Shown here piece after piece: positions 6,433 to 12,769 of a DNA stretch of 32,991 bases. Position 1 is the stretch's first letter. Each line of letters starts with the position of its first letter. The notes beneath the pieces are model-generated. The model made no database searches and had not been told where the DNA came from. It saw only the letters and a program-made list of their open reading frames with translations. The translations under genes and the position numbers were made by a program. Source of the DNA: a virus; IMG/VR virus record IMGVR_UViG_3300049491_000413, positions 1-32,991 of that record. One strand, written 5' to 3'.

Positions 6433-6840
6433 TCAGGCAGTGACCTCGGACTGTGCAGCGCGCGGACCACGACCGGGCCGACGGGGAGTGAGGGTGACCT
6501 CCACCTGCGTGGCAGGCCTGCCGCCCCGCCCGACCACGACCGTGATCTCAGACCGGACGCCGAGTCCGGCGGCGCCAGCCGCCTTGCTGAGCTCACGCTT
6601 GAGTCCGGCCACGCCACGCACCTTGATCAGTGGAGTGCCGTCGCTCAAGCCTGACGGGTCGATCGCGTCCGTCAGGAACACCGCACTCATCGGCTCGCCG
6701 TCCTTACCACGCAGCGGCTCACCCTCTGGCGTGACGAGTGCGGCGATGAGGTCTGCGAACCTGTCCGGCGCTGCCTCGCGTCCGCCGCGCGTGAGCAGGG
6801 CTGCGCTGGCCTTGCCGATCTTCCACGTGATGTCAGTCAT
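6433..6840 (-). CDS. Unknown protein downstream of the integrase
   Basis: A 135-residue protein with a good Shine-Dalgarno (AAGGGGAG) before ATG 6840, 51 bases downstream of the integrase stop. Order: WKIGKASAALLTRGG, FADLIAALVTPEG, SDGTPLIKVRG, a helix (AGLKRELSKAAGAAGLGV), then EITVVVGRGG and VEVTLTPRRPG, and a basic low-complexity tail. The second half follows the same strand-helix-strand-strand plan as the possible SSB-like protein at 1802-2386, including the ending TxTPxxxG, but identity is low. It could be a recombination directionality factor, a DNA-binding accessory protein or something unrelated; only its place next to the integrase suggests a link. Confidence 0.6.
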   Translation of the reverse strand: MTDITWKIGKASAALLTRGGREAAPDRFADLIAALVTPEGEPLRGKDGEPMSAVFLTDAIDPSGLSDGTPLIKVRGVAGLKRELSKAAGAAGLGVRSEITVVVGRGGRPATQVEVTLTPRRPGRGPRAAQSEVTA

Positions 6841-6891
6841 GACTGCTCCCCTTGCGTTGTCGTCGTTGCATCCGATGCTGGGTGCGAATGC

Positions 6892-8337
6892 TCATGCTGC
6901 ACTCACCGCGTTGATACTGTCAACCCCGACCGGTCGCACGACGATCGATGTCCAGTCGATCCCCCGGCCCTTGCGTGCCGGCAGGCAGACCACCGACGAG
7001 ACGTAGGCACGCACGAGCGTCTCACGTGCACCGATCGACAGGGCTGTGTCGTCCAGTGCCGCCAGTAGCGTCTCAGGATCGGTGGCGCTGCGCTGTGCGA
7101 GCCGCTGGCGGGCCGTCGCCGCTGCGCTGACGACACGCCGTGCAGCGGTCACCTGATCACGGATGGCGGTCAGCATCGGCGCCCCGTCGTCCACGGCGAT
7201 CGCCCCGTCGACCATGAGGGCACGCACTCTGGTCAGTCGTGTCTCGCACTCTGCGATGGTGGCGAGAGCCTCGCGCTCTGCGTCGGACACGACGTCATCG
7301 GGTGCAGGGACGTCGATCTCAGCAGCCAGTCGGACGAATGTCCTGACGCTCTCCCATACGGCCGCGTAGTCCCGGGCGAGCGTGCCGCACCCGCCACGGA
7401 CACTGACGCATGTCCAGCGCTGCCGGGTCGGGCTGCACTGTGCGACCATCCGCGAGCCGCACACGCCACAGACGACGAGTCCGGCGAGCACGTGCGCTCG
7501 CGGACGCTTGACCCCGCGCAAGTGAGCGTTGCTCTTGGCAGACTCATAGCGCGCGATGGCCGCTAGCTGCGTCACTTCACTGACGATCGGCTCGACGTTG
7601 ACTGCCTCGCAGACAGCCTCGCGACGGTAGTGCACGCGACCGGAGTAAATCGGATTGCTGATCATCCTGCGCAGATCGGTGTATGTCATCGTGCGTCCGG
7701 TCGCTGCCTCGATCTGGCGCAGCACGTCACGGGTACTGACGCCGTTGACAATGGCAGCGAATGCGTCACGCACGACCGGCGCATACGCATCGTGCACGAA
7801 GCGCACGGCTGCCCTCTCGCCGTCGCGTGCATACCCGAACGGCGATTGCGACGACTGATAGATACCGCTGGCACGTTGCTGCGCTCGTGCCAGCTTGGCT
7901 CGCTCGCTCAGCCGCTCGACTTCACCTTGTGCCACGGACAGCTTGATACCGATGACCGTGCGCCCGTTGGCGGTGGTCGTGTCGTCACCCTCGCACGTGA
8001 GGAACGGCAGGCCGCGCGAGACAATCCATTGAAGCGCCATGGCCATCTCAGCGAGCCGACGTGTGTACCGGTCGAGGGTCATGACAACGATGCCGTCACG
8101 CTTGCCCGACTCCACATCGGCGATCATCCGGTCATATGCCGGGCGGACCTTGGACTCACTGAGCGTCGACGCTCCGATGTCATTGTCGGCGTAGATCTCG
8201 CCGATCGTCCAGCCGTGGGATGTCGCGATGGCCATGCACTCGTCGCGCTGGCGAGTGACCGCAAGGCGTGTGTCGTCCGCGTCGTGACTGGCGCGGACGT
8301 ACATTGCTGCACTTTTCGGAACGTATCGTGTGGTCAT
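6892..8337 (-). CDS. int: Large serine recombinase (phage integrase)
   Basis: A 481-residue protein of full typical length. The resolvase domain (about 1-150) has YVRASHD with the catalytic Ser at residue 17, RQRDEC, DNDIGAST, GIVVMTLDRYTRR and GEVERLSERAKLA. The recombinase domain follows (SPFGYARDG, then MISNPIYSGRVHYRREA). A zinc ribbon (CGVCGSRM...C...C, about residues 298-330) and a coiled-coil helical C-terminus complete the standard order. It catalyses attP x attB recombination without host factors, and the reverse reaction needs a directionality factor. The start overlaps the stop of the upstream gene (ATGA). The adjacent attP cannot be recognised without the host junctions. Confidence 0.95.
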   Translation of the reverse strand: MTTRYVPKSAAMYVRASHDADDTRLAVTRQRDECMAIATSHGWTIGEIYADNDIGASTLSESKVRPAYDRMIADVESGKRDGIVVMTLDRYTRRLAEMAMALQWIVSRGLPFLTCEGDDTTTANGRTVIGIKLSVAQGEVERLSERAKLARAQQRASGIYQSSQSPFGYARDGERAAVRFVHDAYAPVVRDAFAAIVNGVSTRDVLRQIEAATGRTMTYTDLRRMISNPIYSGRVHYRREAVCEAVNVEPIVSEVTQLAAIARYESAKSNAHLRGVKRPRAHVLAGLVVCGVCGSRMVAQCSPTRQRWTCVSVRGGCGTLARDYAAVWESVRTFVRLAAEIDVPAPDDVVSDAEREALATIAECETRLTRVRALMVDGAIAVDDGAPMLTAIRDQVTAARRVVSAAATARQRLAQRSATDPETLLAALDDTALSIGARETLVRAYVSSVVCLPARKGRGIDWTSIVVRPVGVDSINAVSAA

Positions 8338-8549
8338 GACTCCCCCTCATCGTCGGTCCAGCCGTCATACTCAAGACTGCGTGCCGTAGGATCCGCGACC
8401 GGCCGGACGCCGACGTGCGTAATATTCCGACTCACCACACTGGCCGACGGAATGACCAGAATGGCACGTGCGGCGAATGCGTGAGCAGTCACCTCACTAC
8501 GAAACGGACCGTAGAGACTGACTGCACGTATGGTCCGGTCACGACACAC
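8334..8549 (-). CDS. Small hypothetical protein upstream of the integrase
   Basis: The conserved-looking part is VSLYGPFRSEVTAHAFAARA, an actinophage small-protein pattern (YGPF then an Ala-rich helix), followed by two strands (ILVIPSASVV, THVGVRPVAD) and an acidic tail. The GTG at 8549 gives 71 residues and a short overlap with the upstream stop (8539-8541). An ATG at 8597 would add 16 mostly basic residues read through the upstream gene, so I prefer the GTG, but this is uncertain. The stop overlaps the integrase ATG, so the two are translationally coupled. Confidence 0.55.
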   Translation of the reverse strand: MCRDRTIRAVSLYGPFRSEVTAHAFAARAILVIPSASVVSRNITHVGVRPVADPTARSLEYDGWTDDEGES

Positions 8550-8799
8550 CGTCGGAACCGTAACGGTACGTCGACGAATACGCACCGACGACGTCATGTC
8601 CGGTGCTTCGGCAATGCGCCGCAGCATTGACGATTGCCCTGCGCGTCAACCACGACGCCGAACATATCAAGCAATGCGCTGCCCATGTACGCACGAGCAC
8701 GTCACGTCGCAGGCCGCGCAGGTCCGGCGCCTCGACCGGGACGGACTCCCGCGGGCGGCCCGGCAGCGATACCGTGGCTGCGGCTTCACCGGCCAGCAC
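8539..8799 (-). CDS. Small zinc-finger-like protein
   Basis: The C-terminal part reads WAAHCLICSASWLTRRAIVN, then AAAHCRSTGHDV, giving CxxC...H/C...H like the actinophage proteins that combine a CxxC pair with a later HxxxxxH. About 85 residues are predicted from GTG 8799; other starts (GTG near 8700) are possible because no good Shine-Dalgarno is visible. The N-terminal part is GC-rich and Pro/Arg-rich and may be untranslated. Function unknown; it lies between the excisionase-type HTH and the integrase. Confidence 0.5.
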   Translation of the reverse strand: MLAGEAAATVSLPGRPRESVPVEAPDLRGLRRDVLVRTWAAHCLICSASWLTRRAIVNAAAHCRSTGHDVVGAYSSTYRYGSDGVS

Positions 8800-8809
8800 G
8801 ACGCTCGAT

Positions 8810-8839
8810 CGAACGGCGCCCCCGCCCGGGCGCCGTTCG
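8810..8839 (-). terminator. GC-rich hairpin after the excisionase-type gene
   Basis: Arms 8810-8821 and 8828-8839 form a perfect 12-bp stem with a 6-base loop, starting 14 bases past the stop of the HTH gene on the minus strand. No U-run follows, so it may attenuate rather than end transcription toward the integrase. Confidence 0.5.
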
Positions 8840-8852
8840 GCGTCTGGCGGCC

Positions 8853-9047
8853 TCACGTTCGCTTCTCGGCGGCGTCGAACTTCTCGGCGACCCAACGGTC
8901 GATGTCCTCGACGCGGAACATCACCCGTCGGCCGAAGCGGACGCCCTGCGGACCTTCGCCCAGATGGCGCCAGTAGCGCAGCGTCTGCTCCGGGACGTTC
9001 AGGCGTTCCGCCGTATCGCGCAGGCCCAAAAGCTTCGATTCGGTCAT
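8853..9047 (-). CDS. Excisionase-type winged HTH protein
   Basis: A 64-residue protein. The start is set at ATG 9047, with AAGGAAG five bases upstream; an upstream frame extension to 9089 is unlikely. LLGLRDTAERLNVPEQTLRYW is the HTH, then GPQGVRFGRRVMFRVEDIDRW forms the wing, the classical HTH_17 / MerR-like excisionase (Xis) layout. Phages with serine integrases use varied directionality factors, so it may be an Xis-like factor or a transcriptional regulator of the integrase module. The palindrome at 9093-9107 lies just upstream and could be its operator. Confidence 0.8.
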   Translation of the reverse strand: MTESKLLGLRDTAERLNVPEQTLRYWRHLGEGPQGVRFGRRVMFRVEDIDRWVAEKFDAAEKRT

Positions 9048-9092
9048 GATCTTCCTTTCGCGATTACTGACGGACGTCCCTAGACTCAATGG

Positions 9093-9107
9093 GCAGTCAT
9101 TGACTGC
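9093..9107. promoter_or_regulatory. Perfect 15-bp palindrome, possible operator
   Basis: GCAGTCA-T-TGACTGC is an exact dyad about 45 bases upstream of the excisionase-type gene. Its size and position fit a binding site for a dimeric regulator controlling the integrase module. Confidence 0.45.
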
Positions 9108-9155
9108 GCAAGCCGTGGTGTGCGAGGGTGAACACGTGGAGAATCACCCAACCGC

Positions 9156-9392
9156 TCATGATGTCGAGTACTCGCGGTAGTACATGCCCCGATCGGCGAA
9201 GATGAGTTTCAGCATGTCGAAATCATCGGTGCGAATCGAGACGATCGTAATCATGTAGCCGAGAGTGCCACCAATGTTGATATTGGACGTGAGCCACCCG
9301 AGACCGGCATCGTGGAGGATGGCACGTAGTTGCCCTTCCGTGCGTGCCTCACACTCAAGCGTCGTGTTATATGTCCGACCCCCGTGGCTCAT
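9156..9392 (-). CDS. Small hypothetical protein
   Basis: A 78-residue soluble protein with alternating strands and helices (TEGQLRAILHDAGLGW, YMITIVSIRTDDFDMLKLIF). Its start overlaps the upstream stop (ATGA), showing coupling with the 9389-9697 gene. No recognised family or metal site. Confidence 0.55.
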   Translation of the reverse strand: MSHGGRTYNTTLECEARTEGQLRAILHDAGLGWLTSNINIGGTLGYMITIVSIRTDDFDMLKLIFADRGMYYREYSTS

Positions 9393-9697
9393 GACTGCCG
9401 CCCGGAGATGTCATGACGCGCGGCAATTTCCGAGACGTCGACGCTCGTCAATAACGCGAGCCAACCAATTTCGCACGCTGCCGCGATGTCCTCGACGTCG
9501 CAATACACCATCGGGTCATGCGATCCGCTCACGTCGCCATAGGTGATTCGAACGGATGGCACGATCGCTTGCGCATCCCGTTCGACAGCGTCGACATACT
9601 CACGATGAATCGCGGTGATGTCGAAATCACTGGCACAGTCACCGAACCATTCCGGCGCGACCAGCGGAATGGTTCTGACGAATGTGGTCCTGCTCAT
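9389..9697 (-). CDS. Hypothetical protein, first gene of a leftward unit
   Basis: A 102-residue acidic protein with GGGGAGCG as Shine-Dalgarno before ATG 9697. Helical N-terminal half (ITAIHREYVDAVERDA), then strands (VRITYGDVSG, MVYCDVEDIAAAC). No recognised motif. A candidate promoter with a consensus TTGACA lies about 75-105 bases upstream, so this may be among the best-expressed genes of the lysogeny module. Confidence 0.55.
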   Translation of the reverse strand: MSRTTFVRTIPLVAPEWFGDCASDFDITAIHREYVDAVERDAQAIVPSVRITYGDVSGSHDPMVYCDVEDIAAACEIGWLALLTSVDVSEIAARHDISGRQS

Positions 9698-9773
9698 GAT
9701 GCGCTCCCCTGCTGTGATCGGTTAATGTCCTGATAGACATTGCGCGGTGCACCCGACGGTGCGTGCAGTACCT

Positions 9774-9802
9774 AGTCTGCCTACTGGCATGCCCAGTGTC
9801 AA
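9774..9802 (-). promoter_or_regulatory. Candidate promoter for the 9389-9697 unit
   Basis: On the minus strand TTGACA (9797-9802) is a consensus -35, followed by a 17-base spacer and CAGACT (9774-9779). The spacer holds GGCATGCC, a small palindrome that could bind a regulator. The -10 is weak. Confidence 0.45.
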
Positions 9803-10353
9803 TGGAGAACTACCGGGACACCGAACATGCCCTTAAGTCAGAACAGTCGATCATGCCTCTGACCTGCGACAATGATGGATGGCCGGTCACGATGTGACGT
9901 CGGGCACAAAGTGCGGTCCCCGCGCTTAGCAGGGGAGCACCGACCGCGCGCAGGGACCGCGAGGGCAGTCTACCGATCGGGCGCCGTGCGGTGGTGAGGG
10001 CCCGCTGGGCGCCCGAGAGTAGCAGGCCTCTGCGTTGGGCCTGCCCTCCGACGCATTCCGCTCACAGTCGGGAGTGTGGAGCGCGCCGCGGTTCAGGGCA
10101 CGCCGTCCCGGGGCCGGACGTCCGACCCGAATCGTCGGTCCGATCCTGCGCAGTAGCGGACCTTGACTATCGGATGCATCGTCCGTGGCTGGCTACGGCG
10201 TGCCCCGTCCTTAGCGTCCGTGCACTGCCATTGACAGACGGGGGCGGCAGTGCACGGACTGACCCCGACCCGTCCCCCTAGTCATCGGTCAGGGGATAGG
10301 AAGTGGGGCTTGGCAGAGGTTAGCCGCTGCCAGCGCGGGAATGCAAGTATTGG
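9803..10353. other. Gene-free region with several inverted repeats
   Basis: No frame here has a convincing product on either strand. Inverted repeats are 9913-9920/9953-9960 (8 bp, extended by 5 bp with a bulge), 9977-9985/10008-10016 (9 bp), 10022-10028/10038-10044 (7 bp) and 10216-10229/10246-10259 (14 bp). It separates the leftward lysogeny genes from the rightward cluster. It could hold a structured RNA, a replication origin or a binding region; no tRNA or known RNA is recognised. Confidence 0.5.
10216..10259. repeat. Perfect 14-bp inverted repeat
   Basis: Arms 10216-10229 and 10246-10259 are exact complements around a 16-base loop that contains TTGACA (10231-10236). The hairpin or cruciform is the strongest in the non-coding region. 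Confidence 0.55.
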
Positions 10354-10383
10354 GTGACGGCCCGGTCGCCCTGTGTCTATCCT
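10354..10383 (+). promoter_or_regulatory. Candidate promoter for the second rightward cluster
   Basis: GTGACG (10354-10359), an 18-base spacer, then TATCCT (10378-10383). The gene start follows at 10422 with GGAAGG upstream. The arrangement matches the candidate promoter at 4351-4380. Confidence 0.5.
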
Positions 10384-10421
10384 GTCCCGGTCGGCAAGAC
10401 TGCCCGAGCGGAAGGCTCGTC

Positions 10422-10796
10422 ATGCGTCCCACCCTCAATGACCCGGTACTGACCACGGATATGCAGCCCGCATCGATCGGATTCGATGCCTACGTCTCGA
10501 CACTCATCGTCAATGTCACGACAGATACCGACCACTGCCATGGTCCGTACATCGTGCGTTACGTCGGCGCATGTGGCTACTCACCCAATGGCACGTTGGG
10601 TCCGCACGCATGGCTCGACAGTCCGAAGCACCTATGCACCGATGATGACGCGGTCAGGGCGCGCGTGAATCTAGGGTTGGAATCGTACGTGCCTTACGGA
10701 ACGGTCATCGTCGTCAAGGGAGAGCGGTTCCGCATCGAACGCAACGTGTTCCGCGGACAGTCACGACCGACATTGGTACACACCGACAATGTCTGA
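10422..10796 (+). CDS. Hypothetical protein opening the second rightward cluster
   Basis: A 124-residue protein. The start is set at ATG 10422 with Shine-Dalgarno GGAAGG six bases upstream; a longer frame to 10341 would cover the promoter. It is rich in beta strands (SIGFDAYVSTLIVNVTTD, YGTVIVVKGERFRIERN) with a short Cys/His segment (DHCHGPY, VGACGY). Not recognised. It overlaps the next gene by eight bases. Confidence 0.55.
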   Translation: MRPTLNDPVLTTDMQPASIGFDAYVSTLIVNVTTDTDHCHGPYIVRYVGACGYSPNGTLGPHAWLDSPKHLCTDDDAVRARVNLGLESYVPYGTVIVVKGERFRIERNVFRGQSRPTLVHTDNV

Positions 10797-11049
10797 CGCG
10801 CGCGATTGGATGACTCGCGAGGATCTCGCGGTCATGCTCGACGTACATGCGGACAGCATTTCTAAGGCGATCCGCCGTGCCAAGACACGTCAAGAGCAGG
10901 GGCTGCCGCCGTCACCGCGCGCACTTCCACTGCCTGACAAGTACATCGGTCGCACGCCAGTGTGGTGGCGTAGCACCATCAACGCGCACATGCGCCGTCA
11001 ACGCGCATCGGTCGGCCCATGGGGGCAGTCCGTCCCTACTGACATCTGA
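10789..11049 (+). CDS. HTH_17-like DNA-binding protein
   Basis: An 86-residue protein. MTREDLAVMLDVHADSISKA (about residues 8-27) is a helix-turn-helix, followed by KYIGRTPVWWRSTINAHMRR, which fits the wing and final helix of excisionase-type HTH proteins. It may be a regulator or an excisionase-like factor. This is the second such protein in the window, after 8853-9047. Confidence 0.65.
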   Translation: MSDARDWMTREDLAVMLDVHADSISKAIRRAKTRQEQGLPPSPRALPLPDKYIGRTPVWWRSTINAHMRRQRASVGPWGQSVPTDI

Positions 11050-11072
11050 CACCGAAGGGGAGCATTCACACC

Positions 11073-11393
11073 GTGGCCTGGAACAGTGATGTAATCAGCG
11101 ATATGCCGGAATCGCACTTGCAATGCCGCGTACTCGGACACACGTGGAAGCGCGGCACGGCAGTCGATCATGGTGGCTACATCGAACTGACGTTCCGTTG
11201 TGCGTCATGCAAGTCCAGTAAGCGACTGTCGGTGTCACGGTACAATTGGCGAATCGTTGTCGCTGCGCGATACACGCACGCCGACGGTTACCTCGTCAAG
11301 GGTACAACATACGATGTCGATACTCGCGCACAGGCACGCGGCGAGTATGTCTCACGATACTTCAACATCATCCCTGCGAAGAGGGATGCATGA
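11073..11393 (+). CDS. Small zinc-ribbon-like protein (CRxLGHxW family)
   Basis: A 106-residue protein with LQCRVLGHTWKRG near residue 16, LTFRCASCKSSK near residue 39, and a later YTHADGYLVKG segment. This CRxxGHxW...CxxC...GY pattern is a common small actinophage protein whose role is unknown. GTG 11073 is taken as the start (AAGGGGAGC about 13 bases upstream); ATG 11103 is possible. Its stop overlaps the next start. Confidence 0.7.
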   Translation: MAWNSDVISDMPESHLQCRVLGHTWKRGTAVDHGGYIELTFRCASCKSSKRLSVSRYNWRIVVAARYTHADGYLVKGTTYDVDTRAQARGEYVSRYFNIIPAKRDA

Positions 11394-11938
11394 TGGCTAC
11401 CATCATCACGCGTATCTGTGACGCATGCCAGCATGCTGACCCGCCGCAGGACGTACCGGGTGTGACGGTAGAGGTTTCCATCACGGGCCTGTGCAATGGC
11501 TCGATCGATCTGTGTGAGCGGCACGTGAGAGAGATCATTACACCAGTAGTGTTGGCGATACGTGAATGGTCAATGACGCCTGTCCGCTCGCACAAGACTG
11601 CCGCCGCGACTGTCGCGACTCCGAGTAAAAAGCGCGCATACCGCCGTCCGAGCGGACCGGCCGATGTGGCGTGTCTGTGTGGCGTGATGAGTACGTCGGT
11701 CGAGGGGGTGAAGCAACACATCCGCGTCAATCATGACATGACGGTAAGCGACGCATTCGGTTATGACTGTCCGCTGTGTGGGTTTCACTTAAAGAACAAC
11801 GGTAGTCTCACTCGCCATGGGGTGAGTGGTCACGACGAGCCCGACGTGCTCGCATTGTTCTCAGCGGCGGAAGCGCAAGGGGATCCGTACGGCGTAGTGG
11901 CCGCACGGCGTGCGGCGTTCATGTCGTCCAGTGGGTAG
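11390..11938 (+). CDS. Zinc-finger protein with an Lsr2-like phage N-terminus
   Basis: A 182-residue protein; ATG 11390 overlaps the previous stop, and a second ATG follows at 11393. It shows three metal-site candidates: C10/C13 with C42/H45 in an N-terminal ribbon (ICDAC...LCERH); C95-x-C97 with H110/H115; and a classical C2H2 finger C127-x2-C130-x12-H143-x4-H148. A basic linker (PSKKRAYRRPSGP) lies between. The N-terminal fold (CDxC, strand VTVEVSI, LCxxHV) resembles a small actinophage domain sometimes joined to Lsr2-like tails. DNA binding is strongly suggested by the tandem fingers; the target is unknown. Confidence 0.7.
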   Translation: MMATIITRICDACQHADPPQDVPGVTVEVSITGLCNGSIDLCERHVREIITPVVLAIREWSMTPVRSHKTAAATVATPSKKRAYRRPSGPADVACLCGVMSTSVEGVKQHIRVNHDMTVSDAFGYDCPLCGFHLKNNGSLTRHGVSGHDEPDVLALFSAAEAQGDPYGVVAARRAAFMSSSG

Positions 11939-11944
11939 GGGATG

Positions 11945-11966
11945 GGCGACCGTTGCAACGGTCGCC
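11945..11966 (+). terminator. 22-bp perfect palindrome, terminator-like
   Basis: GGCGACCGTTG/CAACGGTCGCC is an exact dyad starting seven bases after the stop of the zinc-finger gene. TACGTTCTC follows, which is only slightly T-rich. It may end the transcript or act as a binding site; the small genes at 12138 and 12310 lie beyond it. Confidence 0.6.
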
Positions 11967-12137
11967 TACGTTCTCACGCTCGCAACACTTGTGATGATTG
12001 CCATCATGGGGGGTTTCGGCGAGATGCTCGACCCGATGCCCTTCCGATAAGGGCATCGGTCACGCACTGGACCAGGCCACCGCAATGGCCTGATCAGTGC
12101 AGTACCACACGCAACGATCGCGCGGGAGCGATGAGCA

Positions 12138-12320
12138 ATGGGTGATGACACGAGTGGACTGACGCGTGAACAATGGGCCAAGTTGGCGTTGCTAGAGGCA
12201 CGCGCTGCACGCGCCCGTTGGGCAATGGGCAATCCGCCACGCCTACCTTCACTGCACGCACCGAACGCATCACGGTACGCATTGGACACACACACTGAGG
12301 ATGATGACGATGAGGGATGA
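12138..12320 (+). CDS. Small helical hypothetical protein
   Basis: A 60-residue protein with an Ala-rich helix (LTREQWAKLALLEARAARAR) and a strongly acidic C-terminus (HTEDDDDEG). Preceded by GGGAGCG about nine bases upstream of ATG. No recognised family. It overlaps the next small gene. Confidence 0.5.
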   Translation: MGDDTSGLTREQWAKLALLEARAARARWAMGNPPRLPSLHAPNASRYALDTHTEDDDDEG

Positions 12321-12414
12321 CGACAGTCGCACATGCCCGGTGTGCAAGGACGTGGTGGCAAGACTGCTCAGCGAGCACGACGGGCACGGCACGATCTCGA
12401 TCGACCAATGGTGA
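12310..12414 (+). CDS. 34-residue Cys/His mini-protein
   Basis: ATG 12310 (also in-frame ATG at 12301 and 12304) opens a frame ending at 12412-12414. The product holds TCPVCKDVVARLLSEHDGHG, a CxxC followed by HxxxH, which could bind one zinc. It overlaps the upstream stop by eleven bases. Its size and lack of a clear Shine-Dalgarno keep confidence low. Confidence 0.4.
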   Translation: MRDDDSRTCPVCKDVVARLLSEHDGHGTISIDQW

Positions 12415-12521
12415 TCGAGGCGAACACCCCCTGACGCACAACGCACGAACGGTGACGCGCGGGAGCGTGCACGCTTCCTGCGTCGCCTGCCGCAAACAGT
12501 CGCCGCAGGTGAGCAGAGCCT

Positions 12522-12541
12522 AAGGGGCGCGGGTGCCCTTC
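12522..12541. terminator. Weak hairpin between convergent transcripts
   Basis: AAGGG...CCCTT flanks a short GC-rich core just left of the holin gene's 3' end, where rightward and leftward transcription meet. The stem is short and imperfect, so this is tentative. Positions 12415-12548 otherwise hold nothing convincing. Confidence 0.3.
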
Positions 12542-12548
12542 ACATCGG

Positions 12549-12767
12549 TCAGTCGCCCGGCGTGTCGCCGTCTCGGAAGCCGACCCCGTACGCCCGGGTG
12601 AATGGCGTCAGGATGGCGACGAGCGCCGTCAGCACAACCCCTGCCACGCCCGCATAGCCCGTGTGTCCGTCAAGGGCTGGCACCACGTCGGACGCCAGCC
12701 ACCCGAGAGTCGCGGTCAGGATGATCAGCACGAGATGTCGCCACATCGGCGGCAGTCGGTCCAGCAT
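12549..12767 (-). CDS. Holin, two membrane spans
   Basis: A 72-residue protein from ATG 12767, two bases past the endolysin stop. Hydrophobic spans at about residues 9-25 (HLVLIILTATLGWLASDVV) and 38-55 (YAGVAGVVLTALVAILTPF), joined by a short loop, with a charged C-terminus (GFRDGDTPGD). This matches small r1t-type class II holins, which form membrane lesions that free the endolysin. It lies directly after the amidase in the usual lysis cassette. Confidence 0.75.
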   Translation of the reverse strand: MLDRLPPMWRHLVLIILTATLGWLASDVVPALDGHTGYAGVAGVVLTALVAILTPFTRAYGVGFRDGDTPGD

Positions 12768-12769
12768 CG

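Noticed and set aside
7630-8484. Long plus-strand open frame (284 codons)
   Set aside because: It lies antisense to the serine integrase and has the His/Arg-rich composition of a shadow frame.
6841-9100. Phage attachment site attP next to the integrase
   Set aside because: Serine-integrase attP sites have no recognisable universal sequence, and no host junction is present for comparison.
9900-10100. Possible tRNA in the inverted-repeat region
   Set aside because: Stems are present, but no cloverleaf with a GGTTCRA arm and a 7-bp acceptor could be assembled.
9991-10281. Plus-strand open frame (96 codons) in the non-coding region
   Set aside because: Arg/Pro/Ser-rich, no Shine-Dalgarno, and it runs through the inverted repeats; composition unlike the neighbouring genes.
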